Below, in pieces: positions 16,583-25,580 of a stretch of 64,000 bases of DNA. This DNA is from Dolomitihabitans soli. Its GTDB lineage: Bacteria > Actinomycetota > Actinomycetes > Streptosporangiales > Streptosporangiaceae. The stretch is from assembly GCF_022213955.1 (NCBI RefSeq), contig NZ_JAKNTW010000004.1:186001-250000 (forward strand), written 5' to 3'. The notes under the pieces were generated by a model. That model was not told the DNA's origin. It ran no database searches and saw nothing but the letters and a program-made list of their open reading frames with translations. Both the position numbers and the translations under genes were made by a program. Within the stretch, counting starts at the first letter, position 1. Each line of letters opens with the position of its first letter.

Positions 16583-17404
16583 ATGACCTGGGACCTGCGA
16601 GAAGAGTTCGAGACACCCGGCGGCGTCGTGCGATGGGCGTCGTTCGGAGCCGGCGATCCCGTCGTTCTCCTGCACGGCTCGCCGTTCTCGTCCTTCATCT
16701 GGCGTGACATCGCTCCGGCGCTCTCCCGGACGCGGAAGGTCTACGTCTGGGACATGCTCGGCTACGGCCAGTCGGACAAACACGACGGGCAGGACGTCGG
16801 CCTGGCCGCCCAGGGCAGGCTCTTCGCACGGCTGCTCGCGCACTGGGGACTGTCCGAGCCCAGCGTCGTCGGGCACGACTTCGGCGGGGCGGTGGCACTC
16901 CGCGCGCTCCTGCTGGAGGGAGCGAGATACCGGGATCTCACCCTCGTCGACGCCGTGAGCGGCGGCGAGTGGGGGACGGGCTTCTTCCGGCTCATCAGGG
17001 AGAACGCCGACATCTTCCGGCAACTCCCGGAATACGCCCACGAGGCGCTGGTCGCGAGCCACCTCCGGCTCGCCAGTCACAACGGCTACGAGCCCGGCGT
17101 GCTCGATGCCTACCTCGCGCCGTGGCGCGGTCCCGCCGGACAGGCGGCGTTCTACCGCCAGTACCGCCACGCCGAGCAGGCCCAGACGGAGGAGTTCGAG
17201 GCCCTGCTGGGTGGAATCACCATTCCGACCCGGATCATCTGGGGCCGCGAGGACCGCCTCATGCCGCCCGAGTTCGCCGAACTGCTCCACAGCCGGATCC
17301 CGCACGCCGAACTCCACTGGGTGGACGACGCGGGCCACGTCATCCAGCACGACGCCCCGGCCCAGCTGCTGTCCCACCTGACCAGAGAATTCGAACCCGT
17401 CTGA
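16583..17404 (+). CDS. Alpha/beta-fold hydrolase, haloalkane dehalogenase/epoxide hydrolase-like
   Basis: 273 residues from ATG 16583, with AAGGAGG eight bases upstream. The oxyanion motif is LLHGSPFSSFIWRD. The nucleophile elbow is VGHDFGG with Asp instead of Ser, the hallmark of haloalkane dehalogenases and epoxide hydrolases. Later WGREDRLMPP supplies a possible acid and DDAGHVIQHD the histidine. The product is likely cytoplasmic. The adjacent CGNR regulator and shared dyad suggest inducible expression. The halide-stabilising residue cannot be settled by eye, so dehalogenase versus epoxide hydrolase is open. Confidence 0.85.
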   Translation: MTWDLREEFETPGGVVRWASFGAGDPVVLLHGSPFSSFIWRDIAPALSRTRKVYVWDMLGYGQSDKHDGQDVGLAAQGRLFARLLAHWGLSEPSVVGHDFGGAVALRALLLEGARYRDLTLVDAVSGGEWGTGFFRLIRENADIFRQLPEYAHEALVASHLRLASHNGYEPGVLDAYLAPWRGPAGQAAFYRQYRHAEQAQTEEFEALLGGITIPTRIIWGREDRLMPPEFAELLHSRIPHAELHWVDDAGHVIQHDAPAQLLSHLTREFEPV

Positions 17405-17494
17405 CGGCGACCGCACGCCGGCTTCGCCCGAAGCGGCCGGCCATGAGGGCGATCGCGGTCAGCTGCTGTCCGCGATCGGTGCGAGAGTCGTCTC

Positions 17495-18463
17495 ATGTTG
17501 GAAACCTCGGCCCGGCTGCTCCGGTTGCTGGGTCTGCTGCAGGCCCACCGCGACTGGCCGGGATCGGCCCTGGCCGAACGCCTCGGGGTCAGTCCCCGGA
17601 CCGTACGGCGCGACGTCGGCAAACTGCGGGCCCTGGGTTATCCGGTCGACGCCGTCGCCGGCGTCGGCGGTGGCTACCAGCTGGGCACGGGTGCCGCACT
17701 GCCGCCGTTGCTGCTGGACGACGACGAGGCGGTCGCGATCGCGGTCGGGTTGCGGACGGCGGCCGGCGGCGCGGTCACGGGCATCGCCGAAACCTCCGTA
17801 CGGGCGCTGGCCAAGCTGGAACAGGTGCTGCCCTCGCGGCTGCGCCACCAGGTCGGCACGCTCAGCTCTGCCATGGTGACCATGCCGATGCTCGGCCCGA
17901 CGGTCGATCCGGCGACGCTGACCGCGATCGCCTCGGCGGCGCGCGACCACCGGCGGCTGCGCTTCGACTACATCGCGCACAACGGTACGGCGAGCGTGCG
18001 GGACGTGGAGCCCTACCGGCTGATCCAGAACGGACGGCGGTGGTACCTGTTCGCCTGGGACGTCGGAAGGTCGGACTGGCGGAGATTCCGCGTCGACAGG
18101 TTGTCCACGCGCATCCCCACCGGCCCCCGGTTCAGCCCGAGGCCGCTCCCCGCGGCGGACCTGGCCGCCCACTTCGCCATGGGCGTGACCACGGATCTCT
18201 ACCGCTACCAGGCGGTGCTCACCATGCACGGCTCGGCCAGGGAGGTGGCCGACGAGGTTCCTCCCACGATCGGCGTGGTGGAACCCGTCAGCGAGGACAC
18301 CTGCACCCTGCGCATCGGCTCGGACAGCCTCGACCAGCTCGCGGTGTGGGTCGCCGCGTTCGGTTTCGAGTTCGAGATCCACGAGCCGCCCGAGCTGGCA
18401 GAACACCTCCGGACGCTGACCGCGCGCCTGCAGCGGGCCGCCGGGACCGCAACCGGATCATGA
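17495..18463 (+). CDS. YafY-type transcriptional regulator with HTH_11 and WYL domains
   Basis: 322 residues. N-terminal winged helix (about 1-60): LLRLLGLLQAHRDWPGSALA, LGVSPRTVRRDVGKLRALGYPV. The WYL domain follows (LRFDYIAHNGT, PYRLIQNGRRWYLFAWD), then a WCX-like C-terminal extension to 322. WYL proteins sense nucleotides, small ligands or DNA ends. It stands alone, after the hydrolase gene on the same strand with a 90-base gap, and no obvious target sits beside it. Confidence 0.9.
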   Translation: MLETSARLLRLLGLLQAHRDWPGSALAERLGVSPRTVRRDVGKLRALGYPVDAVAGVGGGYQLGTGAALPPLLLDDDEAVAIAVGLRTAAGGAVTGIAETSVRALAKLEQVLPSRLRHQVGTLSSAMVTMPMLGPTVDPATLTAIASAARDHRRLRFDYIAHNGTASVRDVEPYRLIQNGRRWYLFAWDVGRSDWRRFRVDRLSTRIPTGPRFSPRPLPAADLAAHFAMGVTTDLYRYQAVLTMHGSAREVADEVPPTIGVVEPVSEDTCTLRIGSDSLDQLAVWVAAFGFEFEIHEPPELAEHLRTLTARLQRAAGTATGS

Positions 18464-18497
18464 GCGGAGGGGAGCGGCGCCTGACCCGGCCGGGCTG

Positions 18498-19742
18498 TCA
18501 CAGGGTGAGCTGGTGGTGGCGCTGGCTGTGCCATTCGACCATCAGCACCGTGGCGTCGTCCTGCAGCCGGCCCTCCTGGTAGGAAAGGATCGTGTTGATC
18601 AGCCGGCGCAGGGTCTCCGGGGCGGCGAGTCCGTCGGCCTCCCGGCGGATGATGAAGTCGGTGAACCGGTCCAGCCCGAACCGCTCCCCGCCGGGGCTTT
18701 CCGCCTCGATGATGCCGTCGGTGTAGAGCAGCAGCCGATCGCCTGGTTCGAGCTGGTATCGAGCCAGAGGTTCCGACAGTCCCATCCGGAACCCCATCGG
18801 CGGATTGGGCGGCGTGTCCAGGATGGCGACCTGATGGCCGTCACGGAGGATCAGCGGCGGGTAATGCCCCCGGTTGACCCAGGTCAGCCGCCCGCTCCGG
18901 GTGTGCAGGTAGGCCATGATGCCGGTGGCGAACCGGACGTCGGTGAACTGCCTGTCGATCTCCTCGTCGATGGCCTCGCTGGCGGCGAGAAGATCCGTTC
19001 CCTGGAGCCGGGTGTTGCGGCAGGTCCCTATGGCGATGGTGGCGGTGAGCCCGGCGGAGATGTCGTGCCCCATCGCGTCGAAGATCGACAGATACAGCCG
19101 GTCGCCGTCGATCGCGTACTCGTACGCGTCCCCGCCCACCTCGTAGGCCGGTTCCATCGCGGCGCTCACCACCACCCTGTCGTCGGCGAAGGTGCCGGAC
19201 GGCAGCACCGCCCACAACATCTCGGCGGACAGGTCCATCGGCCGGGTGCGCACGGCCCGCGAATAGCTGTCGCTGAAGCGACGCTTGCTGACCACCAGCA
19301 GGGCGATCAGGGCGGCGAGCCGTGTCACCGACCACATGACCTTCTCGTCACCGGCGGACGCCGTCACGCCGAGCACGCCGACCCGCTCGGTGCCGTCGAG
19401 CAGCGGGACCCACAGCCGCCGTGGCCCCGCCCCGGACACGGGCTCGGCGGACTCGCTCTGGGAGGGTTCACCGGCGAGCGTCGACGCGACCTCGACGTTG
19501 CGGAAGGCCCGCCCCGCCAAGGTCGCGTCGATCCGAAGCGTGGGAAGCGCCTCCCCGGAGTCGTCCCGCTGACCGGGCAACGGCACGAGGAACTGCCCTT
19601 GAAGGTCGGCCGCATAGATCTCGCACTTCGAGAGACCGGCCAGCCGGGCATGGATCCCGACCAGGGCGGGCACGTCCTCCAGTGAGGCCAGGTGGCTGTC
19701 GTGCAACAGCTCGCCGAGCATCCGCGCCTCCGGATCGGACAT
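18498..19742 (-). CDS. GAF domain PP2C/SpoIIE-type serine phosphatase
   Basis: 414 residues. A GAF-like sensor domain (about 15-160) starts LASLEDVPALVGIHARLAGL. The SpoIIE/PP2C phosphatase domain (about 190-405) has the metal motifs GGDAYEYA and DAMGHDISAG, then NRGHYPPLIL and LLLYTDGIIEAE. In actinomycetes such proteins dephosphorylate anti-sigma antagonists (RsbV/BldG-like). No anti-sigma or antagonist gene adjoins, so the partner is elsewhere. There is no HATPase kinase domain in the protein. Confidence 0.9.
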   Translation of the reverse strand: MSDPEARMLGELLHDSHLASLEDVPALVGIHARLAGLSKCEIYAADLQGQFLVPLPGQRDDSGEALPTLRIDATLAGRAFRNVEVASTLAGEPSQSESAEPVSGAGPRRLWVPLLDGTERVGVLGVTASAGDEKVMWSVTRLAALIALLVVSKRRFSDSYSRAVRTRPMDLSAEMLWAVLPSGTFADDRVVVSAAMEPAYEVGGDAYEYAIDGDRLYLSIFDAMGHDISAGLTATIAIGTCRNTRLQGTDLLAASEAIDEEIDRQFTDVRFATGIMAYLHTRSGRLTWVNRGHYPPLILRDGHQVAILDTPPNPPMGFRMGLSEPLARYQLEPGDRLLLYTDGIIEAESPGGERFGLDRFTDFIIRREADGLAAPETLRRLINTILSYQEGRLQDDATVLMVEWHSQRHHQLTL

Positions 19743-19950
19743 GGCGCACTCCTGCCTGCTCTACGGCGTCCCCGTGGTCTTCCCGCGGGTTCGCCCGAAT
19801 CACGCGAGCCGGGCTTGAGCCCTGTGATACGCCTACCCACACCTGTGTCAGGGCAAGCGGCCGCAGCGTTTCTTTGCCCTGCTCACGGGCGTCCACCCGA
19901 CACCGTGGGGGGAGTCGCCGGAACGATCAGCGGGGAGCCCGCCGTCACGC

Positions 19951-20805
19951 TCAGGTGAGCGGCACCGGCAACGGCCAGTCGTGCAGCGCGGCGGCGGTAC
20001 GCGAGGCGATCGCCCGCTGCCCGGTGACGTTGGGATGGAAGAAATCCCACTTGCTGATGTGGCTCAGGGTGAAGGGATAGGTGAAGAGCGCGTTGCCGTC
20101 GAACCGGCAGGCCACGCCGTACCCCTTGCAGGCGTCGGCCAGCGCGTCGTTGTAGGCGATGACGCGCGCCCGCACGCGGTCTCGCCTGGCCTGGTCCGCC
20201 CGCGCCGTGGAGGTGGGCCGGGCCAGCATCGCCTGGCAGATCCTGCCCACCGACCAGAACGTCCTGGCGAACGCGTTGTCCTTGCCGACCCGCCACAGCC
20301 GCTTGATGTCGGGGATGCTGGCGATGAACACCCTGGCCTGCGGCGCGCCCGTGCGGAGCAGGTCGAGCGCCCTGCCGATGTTCCTGCGGTAGGCGGCGAC
20401 CGGGGTCATCCCCGCCTCGTCGTCGACGCAGGCGTCCTGCGCGCCGATCAGGATGGTGACGTAGTCGGCGTGCCGCTCGATCGCCTCCCGCACCTGTACG
20501 GCCAGCTCCGCGCTGGTCGCGCCCGGTTTGGCCAGGTTCAGGTTGTGGCCGGAGATCTGCCCGTCCGCCCGGCGCAGGCGCAGGTAGTGGCTGTCGACAT
20601 CGGCGTGGTCACCCGCCGACCAGGATCGGGAGGTGCACTTGACGTACCACCCGCAGGCGTTGAACCCGGCGCTGATCGAGTCGCCGAGCGCGGCCATGAC
20701 CCCCGGCGGCCAGATCGAGGCCGAAGCCGAGGCCTGGCCGGGGACCAGGCAGACCGCCGAGACGAGGGCCGCACCCGCCAGAGCGGTGACCGACGCGCGA
20801 ACCAT
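19951..20805 (-). CDS. Secreted SGNH/GDSL hydrolase
   Basis: 284 residues from ATG 20805, with CGGAGG upstream. Residues 1-30 form a signal peptide (hydrophobic ALAGAALVSAVCLVPG, then ASASA). Block I is ALGDSISAG (Ser nucleophile), block III ILIGAQDACVD, and block V near the end DFFHPNVTGQ supplies Asp and His. An N-rich G-x-N block is replaced by GAQDA. It probably hydrolyses ester bonds of lipids or acylated polysaccharides outside the cell. Divergent from menF with 185 bases between starts. Confidence 0.85.
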   Translation of the reverse strand: MVRASVTALAGAALVSAVCLVPGQASASASIWPPGVMAALGDSISAGFNACGWYVKCTSRSWSAGDHADVDSHYLRLRRADGQISGHNLNLAKPGATSAELAVQVREAIERHADYVTILIGAQDACVDDEAGMTPVAAYRRNIGRALDLLRTGAPQARVFIASIPDIKRLWRVGKDNAFARTFWSVGRICQAMLARPTSTARADQARRDRVRARVIAYNDALADACKGYGVACRFDGNALFTYPFTLSHISKWDFFHPNVTGQRAIASRTAAALHDWPLPVPLT

Positions 20806-20977
20806 GGCACCTCCGCATGAGATCACTCCTGGCTCGCTTGTATCACTGTGCAGCGCAATCGTGACCACATGTAACCGAGTGCCTTGGTTTCCTTGACAAG
20901 CTATTGCACCTGTGCTGCTCAGCGCGTTGCCCGTCCGTCAAGTCGGGGCCGCCTTTCGAACACGTTCAGTTTCCACC

Positions 20978-20983
20978 TAGAGT
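20978..20983 (+). promoter_or_regulatory. Leaderless -10 box for menF (TAGAGT)
   Basis: TAGAGT ends 7 bases before GTG 20991, where no Shine-Dalgarno exists. It supports transcription starting at the start codon. Confidence 0.5.
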
Positions 20984-20990
20984 GGGCCGG

Positions 20991-22220
20991 GTGAGTGTCA
21001 CGCTCGGATTGACCCGTCCCCTCATGGTCCGCACGACGGCCGTCGCCGATCCAGGTGACCTGCTCGCCCGTCTGCCGGAGACCGCACCCTACGCCTGGAT
21101 CAGGCACGGCGAGGGCATGGTCGGCTGGGGAGAGGCGGCCCGCGTCGCCGTCCCGCCCGGTCCCGGCCGGTTCGCGTGGGCGCGCGAGTGGGCCGGGCGC
21201 ATCCTGGGCGAGGCCCGGGTCCGCGACGAGGTGCGGGTGCCGGGTTCCGGCCCGGTCGCCTTCGGCTCCTTCACCTTCGACGCCGACTCCCCCGGTTCGG
21301 TGCTGGTGGTGCCCCAGGTGGTGCTGGCCAGACGCGGCGGGCGGGCCTGGCTGACCACCGTCGGCGACGCCCCGCCCGGCGTCGTGACCCCGCCGCGCGA
21401 TCCCGGTCCGATCTTCTACGGCGACGGCGGCCTGACCGCGCCGGAGTGGCAGCACGCCGTCGCCGAGGCCGTGACCAGGATCAACCGCGGCGACCTGGAG
21501 AAGATCGTGCTCGCCCGCGACCTCACCGCGATCGCCGAGCACCCGATCGACGTGCGCCTGCTGCTGTCCCGGCTGAGCCGCCGCTACCCCGAGTGCTACG
21601 CGTTCTCCTGCGCCGGGCTCGTCGGCGCGACCCCCGAGTTGCTCGTCCGGCGCACGGGGGAGGACATCGAGTCGCTGGTGCTGGCCGGGACCATCGCGCG
21701 CGGCTCCTCGCCGGCGGACGACGCCGCCCGTGGCGCCAGCCTGTTCGCCTCGCAGAAGGACCGCCACGAGCACGCCTGCGCGGTGGAGTCGGTCCGCGAC
21801 GCCCTCGGCCCGCTCTGCAAGGAGCTGACCGTGCCGGGCGAACCCGAACTCCTGGTGCTGTCCAACGTGCAGCATCTCGCCAGCCCGGTCAGCGGCCGGT
21901 TGTCCGACGGGGCCTCGGTGCTCGACGTGGTGGCCGCCATGCATCCGACCGCCGCCGTCGGCGGCACCCCCACCGGCCGGGCCACCAGGCTCATCCGCGA
22001 ACTGGAGGGCATGGACCGCGGCGGCTACGCCGGGCCGGTCGGCTGGATCGACGCGCGCGGCGACGGCGAGTGGGGCATCGCGCTGCGCTGCGGCTCGATC
22101 GAGGGCAACCGGGCCCGCCTGTTCGCCGGCTGCGGCATCATGGGCGACTCCGACCCCGCCGCCGAACTCGCCGAGGCCCAGGCGAAACTCCGCGTCATGC
22201 AGTACGCGCTGGAGGGCTAG
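20991..22220 (+). CDS. menF: Isochorismate synthase
   Basis: 409 residues from GTG 20991; an in-frame start at 20904 is less likely. The chorismate-binding fold carries EKIVLARDLTAIA, CYAFSCAGLVGATPELL, LAGTIARGSS, the metal-binding HPTAAVGGTP and GPVGWIDARGDGEWGIAL, and IMGDSDPAAELAE at the end. It converts chorismate to isochorismate, the first step of classical menaquinone synthesis. MenD, MenB and MenE are encoded 33 kb away in the same window. A salicylate-type siderophore role is possible for this family, but no such genes adjoin. Confidence 0.9.
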   Translation: MSVTLGLTRPLMVRTTAVADPGDLLARLPETAPYAWIRHGEGMVGWGEAARVAVPPGPGRFAWAREWAGRILGEARVRDEVRVPGSGPVAFGSFTFDADSPGSVLVVPQVVLARRGGRAWLTTVGDAPPGVVTPPRDPGPIFYGDGGLTAPEWQHAVAEAVTRINRGDLEKIVLARDLTAIAEHPIDVRLLLSRLSRRYPECYAFSCAGLVGATPELLVRRTGEDIESLVLAGTIARGSSPADDAARGASLFASQKDRHEHACAVESVRDALGPLCKELTVPGEPELLVLSNVQHLASPVSGRLSDGASVLDVVAAMHPTAAVGGTPTGRATRLIRELEGMDRGGYAGPVGWIDARGDGEWGIALRCGSIEGNRARLFAGCGIMGDSDPAAELAEAQAKLRVMQYALEG

Positions 22221-22262
22221 CACCGATCGTCCGCGGGTCACGACCCCTGGTACCGGTCCGCG

Positions 22263-22907
22263 TCAGGAGCCGAGATAACGCAGTACGGCCAGCACGCGGC
22301 GGCTGTAACCCTCGGCGGAGGAGAGTTCCAGCTTGTCGAAGATCGCGTTGACGTGCTTCTCCACCGCGCTCTGCGACACGTGCAGCCGCGCGGCGACGGA
22401 CGCGTTGGTACGCCCCTCGGCCATCAGCCCGAGCACCTCGCCCTCACGCGGCGTCAGCCTGCTCAGCGGGTCGACGTGGGTGGTGCGCGCCAGCAGTTGC
22501 CGGACCACCTCCGGATCGAAGGCCGCTCCCCCGCCGCCCACCCGTTCCAGCGCCTCCAGGAACTCCCCGACCCGCATGACACGGTCCTTCAGCAGGTAAC
22601 CCACTCCCCCGCGCTCGGCCGTCAGCAGTTCCGTCGCGTACCGCTTCTCGACGTACTGCGACAGCACCAGCACCGGGATGCCCGGTCGGCTGCGGCGGAT
22701 CTCCAGCGCGGCGCGCAGACCCTCGTCGGTGTGCGTGGGCGGCATCCGCACGTCCACCACCACGATGTCGGGCGTCTGCTCGCCCACCGCCGCCAGCAGC
22801 GCGTCCGCGTCGCCCACCGCCGCGAGGACCTGATGGCCCTCCTCGGCCAGCAGGCGCACCAGCCCTTCGCGCAGCAGCGTGGAGTCCTCGGCAAGGATCA
22901 CCCGCAT
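22263..22907 (-). CDS. LuxR/NarL-type response regulator
   Basis: 214 residues. Receiver domain MRVILAEDSTLLREGL, with phospho-acceptor Asp in DIVVVDVRMPPTHTDEG near 52-55 and the switch Lys in LLKDR. C-terminal LuxR HTH: LTPREGEVLGLMAEGRTNAS, then VSQSAVEKHV. Its start overlaps the 3' end of the histidine kinase gene by 10 bases, so the pair is cognate. Target genes unknown; DedA is in the same operon. Confidence 0.9.
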   Translation of the reverse strand: MRVILAEDSTLLREGLVRLLAEEGHQVLAAVGDADALLAAVGEQTPDIVVVDVRMPPTHTDEGLRAALEIRRSRPGIPVLVLSQYVEKRYATELLTAERGGVGYLLKDRVMRVGEFLEALERVGGGGAAFDPEVVRQLLARTTHVDPLSRLTPREGEVLGLMAEGRTNASVAARLHVSQSAVEKHVNAIFDKLELSSAEGYSRRVLAVLRYLGS

Positions 22908-24043
22908 GGCAGCTCCACGGTGATCTCGGTGGGGCCGCCGGCCGGGCTGTCGACGGCGAACCGGCCGTCCACCGCCGCCACCCTGCGGGCCAGGCCGGAC
23001 AGGCCGCCGCCGAGCGGGTCGGCACCGCCTCTGCCGTCGTCATGGATGCGCACGACGATCATTGTGCCCGGTGCGGTGATGCTGACGGTGATCCGCCCGG
23101 CGCCGGAGTGCTTGGCCGCGTTGGTGACGGTCTCGCACACCACGAAGTAGACGGCCGTCTCGACGTGCGTGGGCAGCCGTTCGGCCAGGCCGTACGTGAT
23201 GCGCACGGGCACGGCGGACCGCTCGGCCACGGCGGCGAGCGCGTCGCGCAGGCCGAGGGTGTCCAGGGCCGTCGGGTAGACGCGCCAGGCCACCTCCCGC
23301 AGCTCGCGCAGCACTTCGGCCGACGCCTCGTGGGCCTGTTCGAGGAGGGCGGAGTCGCCCTGGCGACGTGCCCTGCCCAGCAGCATGCCGAGTGCGACGA
23401 GCCGTTGCTGGACCCCGTCGTGCAGGTCGCGTTCGATGCGCCGCCGCTCCTGGTCGACGGCCGCCACGACTCCGGCCCTGGTGTCGGACAGTTCGGTGAT
23501 GCGCCGCTGGAGCAGTTCGGTGGGGCTGGGGCCGAGGATCCGGGTGGCCAGCCGGCGCTCCAGGCCGGCGACCCCGGCGATGCCGGTCAGGTTGAGGTAG
23601 AGCAGCACCAGGCCGGGGGCGAGCACCCACAGGATGGTCTGGGTGGTGACTCCACCGGCGTCCTCCAGCAACGCCCATGGGAATCCTGTGGCCCACGCGA
23701 GCACCATCGACATCATCACCACCAGTCCGAGCACGAGCAGGGACAACACGGCGAAGCCGAGCAGCCCCACGCCGCAGTGCGAGATGAGGTAACGCAGGGC
23801 CCGTCCGCCGTCGTAGTCGGCCGCGATCTCCCGGTTGAGGTACCGCGCCAGGCGGCGCCGGTCCCAGCCGGCCAGCAGGCGGGCGCCGGCGTGCACCCGC
23901 CCGACTACGGCGGCGCGGGGGCGCGGCCAGGCCAGCACGGGAAGGATCGCCAGGCCGGAACCGAGGAGGAAACCGATCGACACGAAGGCGGTCACCGTGC
24001 CGAGGGCGAGCCCGGCGCCGACCAGCGCCCATCGCCGCAGCAC
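22898..24043 (-). CDS. Sensor histidine kinase (HisKA_3 type)
   Basis: About 381 residues from GTG 24043, six bases after the DedA stop; upstream codons in this frame overlap DedA and look spurious. The N-terminal part (about 1-165) has four or more hydrophobic segments, typical of the membrane 'sensor' domain. The phospho-acceptor His lies in RRIERDLHDGVQQRL; the HATPase follows with TNAAKHSGAG and IHDDGRGG, and ends LSGLARRVAAVDGRF. Partner of the response regulator that overlaps its stop. The signal is unknown; with DedA upstream, membrane or envelope stress is a reasonable guess. Confidence 0.85.
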   Translation of the reverse strand: MLRRWALVGAGLALGTVTAFVSIGFLLGSGLAILPVLAWPRPRAAVVGRVHAGARLLAGWDRRRLARYLNREIAADYDGGRALRYLISHCGVGLLGFAVLSLLVLGLVVMMSMVLAWATGFPWALLEDAGGVTTQTILWVLAPGLVLLYLNLTGIAGVAGLERRLATRILGPSPTELLQRRITELSDTRAGVVAAVDQERRRIERDLHDGVQQRLVALGMLLGRARRQGDSALLEQAHEASAEVLRELREVAWRVYPTALDTLGLRDALAAVAERSAVPVRITYGLAERLPTHVETAVYFVVCETVTNAAKHSGAGRITVSITAPGTMIVVRIHDDGRGGADPLGGGLSGLARRVAAVDGRFAVDSPAGGPTEITVELPCG

Positions 24044-24048
24044 CGCCC

Positions 24049-24699
24049 TCAGATCTTCTCCCGGTGCCGCCCGGTCCGCCGCTCGCGGGTGAACCGCGTC
24101 ACCACGAACCAGACCAGGGCCAGCGCGCAGACGACGATCACGGCCTTGGACAGCACCCCGGCGTACTCCTCGACCACGCCCCAGTTCTCGCCGAGCAGAT
24201 AGCCCGCCATCACGAAGATCGTGTTCCAGATCAAGCTGCCCAGCGTGGTGAACAGGAGGAACTTCGTCATCGGCATGCGCTGGACACCGGCGGGGACCGA
24301 GATGAGGCTGCGGAAGATGGGGATCATCCGGCCGAAGAACACGGTCTTCACCCCGTGCCGGGCGAACCACGCCTCCGTCTTCTCGATGTCGGCGATCTTC
24401 ACCAGTGGCAGCTTCGAGGCGATCGCGATCGTCCGGTCACGGCCGAGCAGTGCGCCGACGCCGTACAGGGCGAGCGCGCCGAGGACCGAACCGATCGTGG
24501 TCCACAGGATCGCGCCCACCAGGCTGAGGTCGCCCCTGCTCGCCGCGAATCCCGCCAGCGGCAGGATGACCTCGCTCGGCAGGGGCGGGAAGAGGTTCTC
24601 CAGCGCGATGGCGAGACCCGCGCCGGGTTCGCCCATCTGCTCCATGAGGCCGATCGCCCACCCGGCGATCCCCCCTATTTCCGTGTTAACCGTGTCCAT
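24049..24699 (-). CDS. DedA-family membrane protein
   Basis: 216 residues from ATG 24699 (MDTVNTEIGG). Family marks: ALENLFPPLPSEVILPLAGF near 32-51, GSVLGALALYGVGALLGR, and FGRMIPIFRSLISVPAGVQRM. Five or so membrane segments. DedA (SNARE-associated/VTT) proteins are membrane lipid or undecaprenyl-phosphate transporters. First gene of an operon with the kinase and regulator downstream, which is an uncommon grouping and may mean the two-component system senses lipid-carrier state. Confidence 0.9.
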   Translation of the reverse strand: MDTVNTEIGGIAGWAIGLMEQMGEPGAGLAIALENLFPPLPSEVILPLAGFAASRGDLSLVGAILWTTIGSVLGALALYGVGALLGRDRTIAIASKLPLVKIADIEKTEAWFARHGVKTVFFGRMIPIFRSLISVPAGVQRMPMTKFLLFTTLGSLIWNTIFVMAGYLLGENWGVVEEYAGVLSKAVIVVCALALVWFVVTRFTRERRTGRHREKI

Positions 24700-24935
24700 G
24701 GCACAAACGATATTGAACGTTTCGTGTGGTTGGGGATGCGGTGCGCCACCGGTTCCCCGAAGCACCACCTCAGGAAGGGGGTGCGGAAAACCTCAGGGCC
24801 GGGGCATCCTTCGGAGGATCGTGGATACGGCACGCGGCCCTCATGCTACGCGAGGATGTCCTGAATGCGACCTCAGAGGGGGTCCCGACGTGCTCGACGC
24901 CTCCCGATTCGGCGCGGCCCGCCGGGGAACGGAGG

Positions 24936-25490
24936 TCACGTCGCCGGGGGATCCTCGGTGGCGGGCATCGTGAAGAATCTCAGGAACACCGGCCGCGCGC
25001 CGGGGGACGCCTCCTCCGATGAGCGGCCGAACCTGGACAACAGTTCCATGTACGCCTCGAAGAACTCGGCCAGTTCCCGCTGGGTCAGGTGGGTGAGCCC
25101 CCGGGACGCCTTCGCCCACTCCCCGTATCTGCGATGGTCCGCGAAGAAGCGCTGGGCGAGCGCCACCTCCTCGTCGATCTTGAACTCGGTGATCTCATCG
25201 AGGATCTTCTGTGACTCCTCGTCCACCTCGTCCGGTGAGGGCCACCTCAGGTCCCGGCTGACCTGCCGCCACCAGCGCTCCCGCCCGGCCGAGCGCTCGG
25301 GGATCTCCTCGATGAAGCCGTGGTGCTCCAGCTGGCGCAGGTGATAGCTGAGCGTCCCCGTGTTCTCCCCGAGGGCGTGGGCCAGGGTGGTGGACGTGGC
25401 CGGGCCGTGCACGCCGAGATGGCGGAGGATCCGCTGGCGCAGCGGATGACCGAGCGCCTTCAGCGCACCTGGATCACTGAGCGTTCGCAT
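24936..25490 (-). CDS. ArsR-like winged-helix regulator (HTH_20 type)
   Basis: 184 residues from ATG 25490; GTG 25508 is an alternative. The N-terminal winged helix reads ALGHPLRQRILRHLG, TLAHALGENTGTLSYHLRQL, GFIEEIP. The charged helical remainder (about 90-170) has no metal-binding Cys/His cluster, so it is not a classic metal sensor. It is divergent from the M28 peptidase gene, and the gap holds a strong AT-rich dyad (25543-25580), so it probably represses that gene and itself. Confidence 0.85.
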   Translation of the reverse strand: MRTLSDPGALKALGHPLRQRILRHLGVHGPATSTTLAHALGENTGTLSYHLRQLEHHGFIEEIPERSAGRERWWRQVSRDLRWPSPDEVDEESQKILDEITEFKIDEEVALAQRFFADHRRYGEWAKASRGLTHLTQRELAEFFEAYMELLSRFGRSSEEASPGARPVFLRFFTMPATEDPPAT

Positions 25491-25542
25491 CGCTTTTCTG
25501 TCCCCCACGACGATCAGCGTACATCGAGCCCGTACAGTTTTG

Positions 25543-25580
25543 CGGAGTTTTCTATGCAGAATTTATTCTGCAATACTCCG
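25543..25580. promoter_or_regulatory. Nested dyad operator between wHTH regulator and M28 peptidase
   Basis: Inner palindrome TGCAGAAT-TT-ATTCTGCA (25555-25572) is flanked by outer arms CGGAGT (25543-25548) and ACTCCG (25575-25580). It is a marked AT-rich island in GC-rich DNA, the shape expected for a dimeric winged-helix repressor site. Confidence 0.65.

Noticed and set aside
20991-22220. Salicylate/siderophore cluster around the isochorismate synthase
   Set aside because: No pyruvate lyase, NRPS or siderophore genes adjoin, while menD, menB and menE occur in the same window.
24044-24370. Upstream extension of the histidine kinase to 24370
   Set aside because: It lies inside DedA in another frame and has low-complexity composition; GTG 24043 directly follows the DedA stop.
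24705-24722. AAACG/CGTTT inverted repeat upstream of DedA
   Set aside because: Arms of five bases are too short to distinguish from chance.
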